Assembly (NCBI RefSeq): GCF_019393635.1
Contig: NC_057862.1
Coordinates: 416,995,669-417,059,668 of the forward strand
Direction: 5' to 3'
DNA length: 64,000 bases
DNA from: Dromiciops gliroides
Lineage: Eukaryota; Chordata; Mammalia; Microbiotheria; Microbiotheriidae
The translations under genes and the position numbers were made by a program. Under the pieces are notes generated by a model. That model made no database searches. It was not told the origin of the DNA and saw only the letters and a program-made list of their open reading frames with translations. The stretch's first letter is position 1, and each line of letters begins with the position of its first letter. Below, piece by piece: positions 36,101 through 48,800 of the stretch.

Positions 36101-39100
36101 AATCTTATCAGTAAAGTCTTTCAGGAAAAACTGAAGGACTTTTTTTTTTTTTGGTGAGGCAATTGGGGTTAAGTGACTTGTCCAGGGTCACACAGCTAGT
36201 AAGTGTTAAGTGTCTGAGGCTGGATTTGAACTCAGGTCCTCCAACCTCCAGGGCCAGTGCTCTATCCACTGCGCCACCTAGCTGCTCCTGAAGAAAGGGG
36301 GAAGCTTTGAATTTACCCAAGATATCAGTTATTAATAATTATTTCTCATAAGAGCAGGCATTGTTTCATTGTTTTTTCTTGTATCTCACCTAATCTAGTG
36401 TTATTTACAGAGTAGGTGATTAGTATATTCTTATTGATTGATGGTTTGTTTGATAGATTTCATTAAGTTTCCAATATTGCAGAAATTCCTAAATGAGATC
36501 CATAGTGGCTCAAAAGAGTTTGAACTAAAAATCAACACAGGAAAACATAGGTGAATAAATATAACAGATCTTGGAATATACCACATATGGACAATAAATA
36601 GAAAAGAAAAATATAGTGATGGAGCCTGGAGTATTTTGTTGTTGTTGGTTTTTTTGTTTTGTTTTTTGGTGTTTTTTTTTGGGGGGGTGAGGCAATTGGG
36701 GTTAAGTGACTTGCCCAAGGGGTCACACAGCTAGTTAAGTGTCAAGTGTCTGAGGTCGGATTTGAACTCAGGTCCTCCTGAATCCAGGGCCAGTGCTCTA
36801 TCCACTGCACTACCTAGCTGCCCCCTGGAGTATTTTATTTTTGTCTTTTATTCCTAGCATTTAAACATACCAAGTGCTTATGAAATATTTACTTAATTGA
36901 ATTGAAGTGAGGTATGAAAGGGAATATAAGAAGTCCTTGGGAAAAAAATGTAGTTAGCACAAAGCTTATAGTTAGATTTTTCCCTCCAAGGATATTAAAG
37001 TGAATATGCAATAGATCTTAATAAATATTGATTAAATGAAAAAAAAAACCACTTTGGGAGAGGGACTTTGGTTCTTGACCAATTGCCAGCCCAGATTATA
37101 AAATTTCCAGCCCAGTTTATAAAATCATTGAAAAGAGAAGGTAACAGAAAGAGACACACAAGACTTACAAGCTCATGCTACTGATGGAATTAGAGGGTCA
37201 AATTTCCATTGACTGGCAGAAGATTGGCTCCATCTCAGGTGGCCCTAAAAATGAAGCTTATCAGCACTGAGACAACAATTGAGACAGTTTAAGATAAGAA
37301 TTATTCAATAAGCATTCATTAAGTGCCTATTATGTGCACTTAATAGACACTATGCTAAGAGGTAGCTCAGCAAATAGAGAGTTGGGTCTGGAGTTGGGAA
37401 GACTTGCATTCAAATCCAGCCTCAGACATTTACTAGCTATGTGACCCTGAGTAAATCACTTAATCTCTGTTTGCCATAATCCACTGGAGAAGGAAATGGC
37501 AAATCACCCCAGTATCTTTGCCAAGAAACCTCATGGACAATATGGTCCATGGAGTCATGAAGAGTAGGACATAACTGAACAATAACAAAGACCAGAGCCA
37601 GGATATACAATAAAATGCAACAATCCCTACTGCCAAAGATCTTATGTTATAATGGGGGAAGATAATAAGAATACATACAGCATAAAGGAAGCCACTGGCA
37701 GTTGCAGGGAGGGGGAGGAATCAGGAAAGACGATATAGAAGCTCGTACTTGGGCTGCATGTTGAAGAAAGAGAGGAATTTTGTGAGGTAGAGAAGTGAAG
37801 TGAGTGCATCCCAGGCATGAGGTGTGATGAGGGCAGTGTGATATATGAGAAACAAATAAAAGGCCAGTTTGGATAAATATTACAGAGTGCAAGAGGGGGA
37901 CTGATGTTTGGTGAGGCTGGTTAGAGAGACTGGGATCAGGTTGTGAAGGGCTTTCAAAGCTTAACAGAGAAGTTTATATTTTATCCTAGAGGCCATTGAG
38001 AACCCACTGGAGCTGCTTGAGTAAGAGAGTGATATAGGGGCAGCTAGGTGGCGCAGTGGATAGAGCACCGGCCCTGGAGTCAGGAGTACCTGAGTTCAAA
38101 TCCGGCCTCGGACACTTAACACTTACTGGCTGTGTGACCCTGGGCAAGTCACTTAACCCCAATTGCCTCACTTAAAAAAAAAAAAGTTAAAAAAAAAAAA
38201 GAGTGACATGGTCAGGTCTGTGTTTCAGGAATATTTTTTTGGTAGGATAAACTGGAGAGGCAAGAGACTTGAGGCTGAGTGATTTATTAGGAGGCTGTTG
38301 TGATAATCCAGGTGAGAGGTGATGAGGGCTTTGAACTAAGATGGTAGCCAAATGAGTGGAGAGAATGGGTCAAATGTAAGAGATGTTGTATAGGTAGAAA
38401 TGGAGAGATTTAACATTGATTGGATAGGTAAGGTGAAGGAAAGTGAAGAATCAAGGGTAATGTTGAGATTACAAACTTGGAAGTGTGATGAAATAATGGG
38501 ATTTAGCAGATACTCAAAGACCCACCTGGAGATTAATCTAGACTGATTGAATCAGTGAGAGTGATTGACTGATTAGCCTACTTCAAGTTAACTGGATTGT
38601 AATCACACCTGGCTAGCCCTTAAGAAGCTATTGTTCTCAGAAGCTAGACTGTGAACTCAACTTGAGAACACCTTCAAAAACCAATGGATGTGGATGACGC
38701 CAACCAATCAGCTTGAAGCAGTGTGTAAGGACTGCCTCTGTTCCAGACCTATTAAAAAGCTTCCACAATCAGCTTGCTGGGGAGTTCCTGATTAAAGCAG
38801 GCTTGTGGAGGAGGATTTGAGGAAGAACCCAACCAGGCTGGAACTCTAGACTAGATAGGCCTTTTCTTACCTTTCTGAACTCCATGTTGATACCTGTATG
38901 CTTTAATAAATGTTTAATGCCCAAAGACTGGTGCTGAAGCTTCTAATTTAAGGTGACCACAATTTAGATTTTAAACATCACAGAAGACTGAAAGGATGGT
39001 GGTGCCTTTGACAGTATCAGGAAAGTTTAGAAGAGGGGAGGATTTGTAGGGAAAGATAATGAGTTCAGTTTTGGACGTGCTGAATGTGAGATATCTGAGA

Positions 39101-42100
39101 CATTTAGTTTAAAATCCCAAAAAGCAGTTGGTGATGTAGTACTGAAGCTCAGGGGAGAAACTGAGGCAGGATATCCATAGCTATAGCTATAGATGTAGAT
39201 GTGGATTTAGATATAATAGACCTGTGTCATCTGCATAGAGATGATAGTTAAATCCATGGGAAATGATGAGGTTACCAAGAGAAAATTTAGAGAGAAAAGA
39301 GGGTTCACCCAGATTTAGGGTATATGAAATAAAATGATGACCCACCAAAGTAGCTTTGTGGAGGATAATCCTCTCATCTATACCAGGGAGCAGCAATAAA
39401 TGAGTGGATTTTTCTCTCCCTTCCTCTTCCTCAGGCCAGGTATGGAGCTAAGCTAAGGAGAACTGGTGAAGGAAGAAGCTTCCAGTATGGCCTCTGGCAA
39501 CAGAAAAGAGAGTTAACTATCAATTGAGTGGAGAATTAGTCTTGTCAGTTGGTAGTTGAGTTACAAAGAGGAGCAGGCCCAGAGAATTTAGTTGATTTGC
39601 CCACCTAGCAGAGGTGCTGCCCTCAGGTGACCTGAAACATGAGGATGCCATGAAAAGAGAATGGCCATTGAGGCCCTGAAGTACTGGAGGTTGAGTTGGC
39701 TTAGTCAGGTATTCTCTATGTGTTTAGCATATTCTTTGTGCAAAAACTTTTAAATTTTATATAATCAGAATTGTCTATTTTACATTTTATATTGCTCTCT
39801 ATGGCTTCTTTGGTCCTAAATTCTTCCTCTGTCCATAAATCTGATAAATAAATAATTATCTTAGTTTGCTTATGGTATCACCCTTTATGTGTAAATCATA
39901 TACCCATTTTGACCTTATTCTAGTACATGGTGTGAGATGTTGGTCTATTCCTAGTTTTTGCCTTTCTGTTTTCCAGTTTTCCTAGCAGTTTTTGTTAAAT
40001 AGTTTTTGTTCCAAAAGCTTGGATCCTTTACTAGCTGTGTGACCCTGGGCAAGTCACTTAACTTTCATTGCTCCACCAAAAAAAAAAAAAGGAAATGTCA
40101 AAAGCTTGGATCTTTGGGCTTATCATATACTAGATCACTATAGTCATTTACTATAGTGTAAGTTGTAGCTATTCTATTCCACCGATCCACCTCTCTATTT
40201 CTTAGCCAGTACCAGGTTGTTTTGATAATTACTGCTTTATAATATAGTTTGAGATATGGTACTGTTAAGACTATCTTCTTTTGCATTTTTTAATTGATTC
40301 TTTTGAACTTTTGTTCTTGTTGAGTGTACTCTGAAGTTTGTGCCTACTCTTCCTACTGATGCTATTGTTATTTGACTTATGGCATTATTTGGAGCTATTT
40401 AGAGGGATCATGTGGAGAAGTGGAGAAAGTTACTGCTGTTCCTCTGCCATCTTGGCTCCACCCCCCACTGTGGTTATTTGAGAGATAATCTGCCCCATGT
40501 TTATGGGAATGAATGTTGTATGGCCATTGTTCTTACTATGACAATCTAGAAATTCCTTTGCTTTGAGCTAATTATGTCTGTCTGCCTACTAAAGGTAATT
40601 GTATTATTGAGGACTTGTAAGCTACAGTTTAGTAGAGCAGACTCACAGAGAACCTGGGAACCTGTGAGAGTAGTCATCCCACTGGAGACCCAAACTACAA
40701 AACTGAGTGCCATATTGGGAAAGTAGCCCAGAGAAGGTCCCACAATCCTATGCTTCCTCCTCATCTGTTCCTCACATCCATGTTGCACCATGAATTCTCC
40801 CCAAGGGGCCCATCCAGAAATCCAGAGGGTCTTTTTCTAAGTCTCTTGATATAACATGGATACCACTGGAATATCTTTTATCTCTCATTCTTTCTATTTG
40901 AACAGCCTACCTCCTTTCCTGGTCATAGATTTTATCAGTGGTATTGCCTCTACCACATCTTATGCAAAATTCTTCACTGGTGACTGTACCCACCATGTGT
41001 TTCTTTATGACTCTTTGGGTGGCCCACAACTTTAATACTTTGGAGATTGTTGTATGCCCTGAATTGGCAGCCATCTGGCATCACCAGAACAATATTGTTG
41101 TTTAAAAAAAAAAAAAAGGAATCCTGAAGGCAAAAAAGAAAGTATTTGCTCTTAGGGAGCTTACATTCCACAAACAATAGGCAAAAATTGGTGCTTTTTC
41201 TTTAATTTCAACTGCTTAACTAAAGCTCTATTGTTTTCCAAGATGCAAGTAAAACATTCTTCTTCTTTTCTTGAAATTAAAAGGTTTGGAGGCTGTGGTT
41301 TTAGATTTAGGAGACTTGGGTTCGATTTTTCACTTCTTACACTACTTTTGTGCCCCTGGGCCTTACTTTTTTTACTAGTTAATTGAGGGGATGAGACTAG
41401 TTGGTTTCTGAGGCCTCTTCTAGCTCTAAATTAATGATCCAGTGATCATGGGAGGAGCTAGGAGTAGGAGTAAAAAGTTCTGACCTCAACTACTTTATCA
41501 TAACCATTATTAAAGGTGTCAAGCCTTTTCTTTCTTTTTTTTAATTAATAAAGTATTTTTTTCTGTTACATGTAAAGATAGTTCTCAACTTTTGTTTATA
41601 CAAGCTTTACAATTTCAGATTTTTCTCCCTCCCTCCCTTCCCTCCCCCCTCCCCTAGACAGCAGGTAATCTGATATAGGTTATATATATATATATATACA
41701 TAATAACATTAAACATATTTCTGCATTAGTCATGTTATAAGAGAAAAAATCAGAGCAATGATGAAAAACCTCAAAATAGAAAAAAACAACAGCATCAAAA
41801 CCAAAAGAAATAGTATGGTTCATTCAGCATCTATACTCTGCAGTTCTTTTTTTTTTTTCCCTTGAATTTGGAGATCCTCTTCCATCACAAGTTCCCTGGA
41901 ACTCTTCTGTGCCATTGCATTGGTGAGAAGAATATAGTCCATCACAGTAGATCAACACTCAATGGTTTTTTTTTTTTTTTTAGTGAGGCAATTGGGGTTA
42001 AGTGACTTGCCCAGGGTCACACAGCTAGTAAGTGTTAAGTGTCTGAGGCCAGATTTGAACTCAGGTACTCCTGACTCCAGGGCCGGTGCTCTATCCATTT

Positions 42101-42792
42101 CGCCATCTAGCTGCCCCCCCCCCCAACACTTAATGTTGATGATACTGTATACAATGTTCTTCTGGTTCTGCTCATCTCACTCATCATCAACTCATGCAAG
42201 ACCCTCCAAAGCCTTTTCTTCTTATAAACACATTTAAACATAAGAAAACGGTTTAAAAACACAATTATAGCAAGGCATAATATTTCCCTTTTAGGTACAA
42301 TTTTTAAAAGGTATTGCATGGGGGCAGCTAGGTGGCGCAGTGGATAAAGCACCGGCCCTGGATTCAGGAGTACCTGAGTTCAAATCCGGCCTCAGACACT
42401 TGACACTTACTAGCTGTATGACCCTGGGCAAGTCACTTAACCCTCATTGCCCTGAAAAAAAAAAAAGGCATTGCATGACTTAGGTTTGCATTTGGGCATA
42501 TTTTTTTTTTCCGAATGCCTAACACCACAGGCTAGGTAAGGCTAATTGTTGTTGTTTAAAAAAGGTTTTCTCTGCAACATGAATGTTTACTGAGCTCAAC
42601 CTTATATTTGCTGATTTGGTATACTTCCTTTTTGCAAATATTTTTTCTGGCTCTGAACAACCTTCTCCTGAACAACCTATTCTCTCATTTCATTTAGGTA
42701 TATACATATGGATTAACAAAGTTGGCATGACCAGAAATATGTTTAATGTCATTATATATATGTATGTATGTGTATATATGTGTATGTGTGTG

Positions 42793-42826
<34 letters not shown>

Positions 42827-45800
42827 CATATATATATAAAACCTATATCAGATAACCTGCTGTGTAGGGGATGGGGAAGGGAGGGGAAGGAGGGAGAAAA
42901 ATTTGAAATTGGAGATCTTATCTAAACAAATGTTGAAAACTAAAATAAATAAATTAATTAAATTAAATTAAATTTTAAAAAAAGTTGGCATGACACTTCG
43001 TATGACAGGACCAAGAACATATTTTCAAAGTATTAGGCAGTTGAGTGGCACAGGTTTGAACTTAGAATTGAAAAGACTTGAGTTTGAATCCTGCTCCACA
43101 CATTTACTAGTTGTCTTACCCTGAACAAACTACTTAACCTCTCTTAGCCTCACTTTACTTATTGTAAAATGAGGCTAATAATAGTACCTACCTTGAAGGA
43201 TTGTTGTGAGGATCAAATGAGATAACATGTAAATGCTTTGCAAACCTTAAAGCACTTTCTAAATGCCCACTATTCTTATTTATAGCCACTCAGATTAGTG
43301 TAACTACTGTGTGCAATGCATGTGACAAAATATTAAGCTAAAATAAATTTAAAATATGTTTCAGCAAGGTGAATTTTCCCTTGTCTTAGATCACCATGAT
43401 AGACCAGTGACAGCTTGCTGTTTTAATCCTGACAACCTTCGAGTGGCTTCAGGGTCATCAGATATGAACGTGAAGATTTGGGATGTATCAGCTCAAGCCA
43501 CACTTCTAACAATTCATGAGTAAGAAATAATCCATTAATTAATCAGTTAACAAGAAATAATAGCATGGCATAGTGGATATAGAGGGACCTCAGGACCAAG
43601 AAAACCCATATTTATGTTCTACCACTGCCATATTAGCTGGGTAAAGTAATCTCTCTCAGTGTTCTTGGCAGCTCTCTATGATTTTTTTTTTTTTTTGGTG
43701 AGGCAATTGGGGTTAAGTGACTTGCCAAGGGTCACACAGCTAGTAAGTGTCAAGTGTCTGAGGCTGGATTTGAACTCAGATCCTCCTGAATCCAGGGCTG
43801 GTGCTCTATCCACTGTGCAACCTAGCTGCCCCAGCTCTCTATGATTTTTAAGTTGCAGAACAGGTATTGATCTACAAGAGTAGAGGGAATTTCCTCATCC
43901 TGGAGGACAGTAAAGGTCCAGTCTCAATCCTCACTCCCAGTTGTACTAAAAGCAAAACAAGCAAAAATAAAGTGTTACTGTAGAAAGCCCACTTCTTTTG
44001 GGGCCTCAGTTTCCTCCTCTGTAAAATGATTAGGTTGGACTACATGGTCTCTCAAGGTCTCTTCCAGCTCTAATTCCAATTATTTGTACCCTATGAACTG
44101 AGATGATTGTGATATATAAAGTCAAGGGGGAAATGAATGAATGAATGATCCCATCCAGGGAAAAGTGTCACCTGTGCTGATAGCCATTTTAGATCAGATC
44201 ACATAAACTCCATTACAGGAGGAGTAGTGGAAGAGAACAAGTAGCATGTTACTAGTATTTGCTACTACTTCCTCTATGGTAGACCCCTGCTAACTGAGGC
44301 ATACAATTATTGACTGAACGAACATTGCATGCCAGAGTATTCGACACACCTCACCACAGGTATTTGTATTTGATGTCAGTCAGGATGGTATATTTTAATC
44401 TCAGAATCCCAGAATTTCAGAGTTTGAAGGGACCAGAGTGACCATTTAGTACAATCTCCATGTGCCGCATGTGGTCATGCAGTCTTTTCTCAAAGACCTC
44501 TAGAGAGTAGGAACCCATTCTCTCATTCCACTTTTGGATAGTTTTCACTTTCAAGAAGTATCTCCATAAATTCTGCCAAAGTTTGCCTCTTTCTAACTTC
44601 CAGATATTGTTCTGAGTGCAACCATCTGGAGCCAACCACAATAAGTCTCATCTCACTTCCACATGACATTCATGCAGATACTTGGAATTAGCTATTGTTT
44701 CCTCCCAAGTCTTTTCTTCTTCAGGCTAAATAACCCTGATTCCTTTAATTGATCTTCATATGGAATGGACTCGAGACCCCTCACTATTCTGATTACCCTA
44801 CATTGGATCCTCTCCATCCAACCATGTTCTTCTGAACATAATACTCTAGACCAGCACAGAGTATAATAGCAAGACTATTATTTCCTTATCCCTGGGCACT
44901 ATGCCCTTCAATGTAGTCTAAATTCTGTGAGGTTTTTTTGGCTTTCATATTACTACAAAACAGTTAAGGCCATTCTGAGAGAGTTCCCTCCTCTCCCTTC
45001 TTTCTAATGTGAGATTTAAAATTGGATACTAGATCATAAATCTCCCCTCTTTAACCTTTCCCTTAATTTATCTCCCAGACTAGTAAATGGAAGAAATCTC
45101 TGGTCTATAGTTAGAGCTTTTATTGTGTGGTAGTTACCAGGTGATGTTGATTAGAGGGATAGGAAAGTAGAAATACAAAACAAATAGTCTTAAGTCTAAG
45201 CTTAGCCTATATTCCGTATAAAACTCATCAAAAGCCCAAGGCCACCTTTGGGGAGGAGAGCCGCGTCAAGCACGTGCTAACAGCGAGCCGGGCCGAGTCA
45301 AACTCCAGTTAGCGTCTGTCTGAGCAGTGCAGCCATCAGACCAGGAGAGCAGGCAAGAGACTTCCCACTTCTGTTCTCTCCTTGCCTTTTAAGCTCGCAC
45401 CCCGGAAGTGGAGTGCTTAGCAGCCGGGCTGGCGTGGGTAGCTCATGCCATTGGTCTCCTCCCTGAAAAGGTGGTCCTTTAAAAACTGGCATCTTTTTAC
45501 CACATTCACTAACCGACGGTTAAAAACTTTTTACCACACTAAGCTCATTACTGATGTCTTTCTCTACTATGTCTCCTCTTTCATTCTGTTTCTGATGAAG
45601 AGTTGGTCCTTCACTTTGCCAAGGCCAAATCCTCTACATACACCTTTTATCCCATACCCTTACCTTTTTTTTCTATCAGACTTCCCCTGTTATAATCCCC
45701 ATTCTTTCTTTTATTTTCAAGCTCTCCCAATATGTAGGCTCTTTCTGGCTGCTTATGAACATACCATATTTCCCTCATCCTTTAAAAACCCCTCTAATTT

Positions 45801-48800
45801 GATTCTATCACTCTTTTTTTTTTTTTTTTTGGTGAGGCAATTGGGGTTAAGTGACTTGCCCAGGGTCACACAGCTAGTAAGTGTCAAGTGTCTGAGGCTG
45901 GATTTGAACTCAGGTCCTCCTGAATCCAGGGCTGGTGCTTTATCTACTGCGTCACCTAGCTGCCCCGATTCTATCACTCTTGATAACAATTATCTTATGT
46001 GCAGGGATATATTGATAAATATTTAACAACTTGTTCTCTAGGAAAAAATGTATTCGTGATATACTTTTAAAAACAATAATAAACATTTTTATTTAAAGTT
46101 TTTAGTTCCAAATTCTATCCCTCCTTTCCTCCATCCCTCCCTCCCCACCTCCCTGATGCAGTAAGCAATCAGATATAGGTTATATATGTGCAATTATGTA
46201 AAACAGTGCCGTATTAGTCATTTTATATAAGAAAACTTGAATAAAAGGAAAAAATGAAAGAATGTGAAAAATAGCATGCTTCAGTCTTTGTTCAATCAAT
46301 ATCAGTTCTTTCTTTGAAGGTGTATAGTATGCTTCATCGTTAGTCCTTTGGGATTATCTTGGATCATTGTATTGCTGAGAATAGTTAAATCATTCACAGT
46401 TCTTCACCAAACAATATTGCTGTCACTGTGCACAAGGTTTTCCTGTTTCTGCTCACTTCACTATACATCAGTTCATATAAGTCATGGTATACTTTTAAGT
46501 TTAATTTGCATTCTTAATATTTTCTCTATCACTTTCTTAAGTCTAGAAATTAACAAAACAATACATTAAGCCCCGAAGTGGCATTTGTTCATTTCTAAGG
46601 TGTAAATACTCACACTGAAAATTTAACAATTGGTCTTCACAAGCCAGTACAAATTGGAGCCAGCATGCCTCTGCTATACTTCTATCCTTCTTAGCTAAAC
46701 TCCTTGTGAAAGCTGTCTACAATAGGTTCTCCTGTTTCCTTACCTCTCATTCATTTCTTTTGTTTTTTGTTTTTTTGTGGGGCAATAAGGGTTAAGTGAC
46801 TTGCCCAAGGTCACACAGCTAGTAAGTATCAAGTGTCTGAGGCTGGATTTGAACTCAGGTCCTGCTAAATCCAGGGCTGGTGCTTTATCCACTGTGCCAC
46901 CTAGCTATCCCCCTCTCATTCAATTCTAAACTTTCTTAAATCTGGCTTCCAAACTCATCATTTCAACTGAAAGTGGTCTCAGCAAGTTAGTAGTGACTTT
47001 TTGTTTGTTTGTTTGTTTGTTTGTTTGTTTTTTTAGTGAGGCAATTGGGGTTAAGTGACTTGCCTAGGGTCACACAGCTAGTAAGTGTTAAGTGTCTGAG
47101 GCCGGATTTGAACTCAGGTCCTCCTGACTCCAGGGCCGGTTCTCTATCCACTGCGCCATCTAGCTGCCCCAGTAGTGACTTTTAATCACCAAATCTATTG
47201 GCTTTTCTTCCCAGTCACGCAGCCACAACTCTAATATAGGTCCTCTTTGCCTCTTGTCTTGATTATTTTAAAAACCTTCTAATTGGCTTCCCTGTCTCAA
47301 GTCTCTCCCCATTCCAATCCATTCTCACTATTCAGCCCCAAAGTGCTTTTTCTTTAGCTGGGTCTGACCAAGTCAACCACTACTCAGCAAATTCTAGTGG
47401 TTCCCTGTTACTTCCATGATCAAATCTAAAACTCTCTTTTGGCATTTAAAACCCTTCACAACCTTATCTCTTTCCAGTCTTTTTACATTTCACCCCACCA
47501 GGGGTGCTCTGAAGATCTCTTTACACTGCTCCACTTGCAGTCCTTCCCATATGACAATCCAGCTCCAAACTCCGTGACTTGGGATTGGCTGTCCTCCCCC
47601 ACACCTAGAATACTTGCCATCCTCCCCACCCCCCACCCCACCCCCACCCCCTTCTTCTACCTCTTAGCTCCCTTGGCTTTCTTCAAGACGAAGCTCAAAT
47701 CCCAACCACAGGAGTCCTTACTTGGTCCTGTTAGTCCCTTACCTCTGAGATTACCTCCCATCTATTCTGAATGTACATATCACATGTATAAAGTTATTTA
47801 CATGTTATCTGCCTTGTTAGAATATGAGTGCCCTGAGACAGGGACAATGCTTTTGCCTTTTTTGGTATCCCCTTGTTTAGGAAAGTGATTGGTACAGTAA
47901 ATGCTTATTAAATATTGATTGACTGATTCACATGGAGTTGACAATCCACTATAATTCCCAGATATTTTTCAGATTATCTACTATTTTGCAACAACTCCTC
48001 CATTTTATACTTGTAAAGATGATTTTTTGAGCCTAAGAATAAGATGGAACTCTTAATGACTATTTTTTATAGTCATAAAGACTACAAAGCATAGTCTGAT
48101 TTGGCCATCTAACCAGTTCCAAATCCATTTAATTGTTCTATAGTATTAACATTAAGAGTAATGATCGGGGGGGGGGGGGGGGCACCTAGGTGGCCCAGTG
48201 GATAGAGCACTGGCCCTGGAGTCAGGAGTACCTGAGTTCAAATCCGGCCTCAGACACTTGACACTTACTAGCTGTGTGACCGTGGGCAAGTCACTTAACC
48301 CCCATTGCCTAAAAAAAAAAAAAAAAAGAGTAATGATCGGGGCAGCTATGTGGTACAGTGGGTAGAGCACCGGCCCTGGATTCAGGAGGACCTGAGTTCA
48401 AATGTGGCCTCAGACTTACTAGCTGGGTGAACCTGGGCAAGTCACTTAACCCCAATTGCCCTGCCCCCCCCCACAAAAGAGTAATGATACCTTCGATTTA
48501 TATGGCATTTTAAGGTTTATAAACCATTTTACACATCTATTATCTCATTTCACCCTCAAAACAACTTTGTGAGGAAGATACTATTATTATCCCCATTTTA
48601 TAGATAAGCAAACTGAGGCTGAAAGAAGTTAAGTGACTTGTCATAGAGTAAGTATCTAAGGCAGGATTTGAACTCAGCTCTTCCTGATTCTAAGACAATT
48701 TTCAGGAACTGTTTTTAGACAACTCTAATCAATACACTACCTCACTGACTCCTTAAAATAAAAAAAAAATCAACATATTTCCATCTTTACCATAGGATTA

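Larger units (their letters stand above)
35600..36460 (+). mobile_element. L2 3' tail split by an LTR
   Basis: Left part ATAAGCTCCCTGAGAG (to 35665) and right part GAGCAGGCATTGTTTCATTG... (from 36349) form one L2 3' end in sense. Confidence 0.65.
37300..39420 (-). mobile_element. Long L2, antisense, with nested insertions
   Basis: The minus strand encodes [18 protein letters not shown], the L2 reverse-transcriptase motif (39200-39300). The 3' end is at about 37300. Contains an RTE-tailed SINE, a young SINE and a solo LTR. Degraded. Confidence 0.82.
32641..43389 (+). other. WDR88 intron 5
   Basis: Contains L1 3' ends, two solo LTRs, an antisense L2 and SINEs. Unassigned: 32641-33140, 33416-34260 (with an AG-rich tract near 33720-33755 and a GGGA-rich tract near 33800), 36840-37299, 39421-39719, 40470-41284 and 42478-42717. 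Confidence 0.7.
45543..47935 (+). mobile_element. L2 LINE, ORF2 to 3' end, sense, with nested insertions
   Basis: TTCACTTTGCCAAGGCC, GCTAAACTCCTTGTGAAAGCTGTCTACAATAGG, AAATCTGGCTTCC, AAGTCAACCACTACTC, then the 3' tail TTAGAATATGAGTGCCCTGAG ... ATATTGATTGACTG. Three SINEs and an L1 3' end are nested. Confidence 0.8.

Noticed and set aside
40974-41177. Short antisense frame in an unassigned part of intron 5
   Set aside because: No recognisable motif, and it crosses a poly-A tract.
45445-46026. 193-codon open frame, plus strand
   Set aside because: Composed of LTR, L2 and SINE sequence read in a chance frame.
47439-47888. 149-codon open frame beginning MAFKTLHNL
   Set aside because: This is a decayed C-terminal part of L2 ORF2, running into the L2 3' end.
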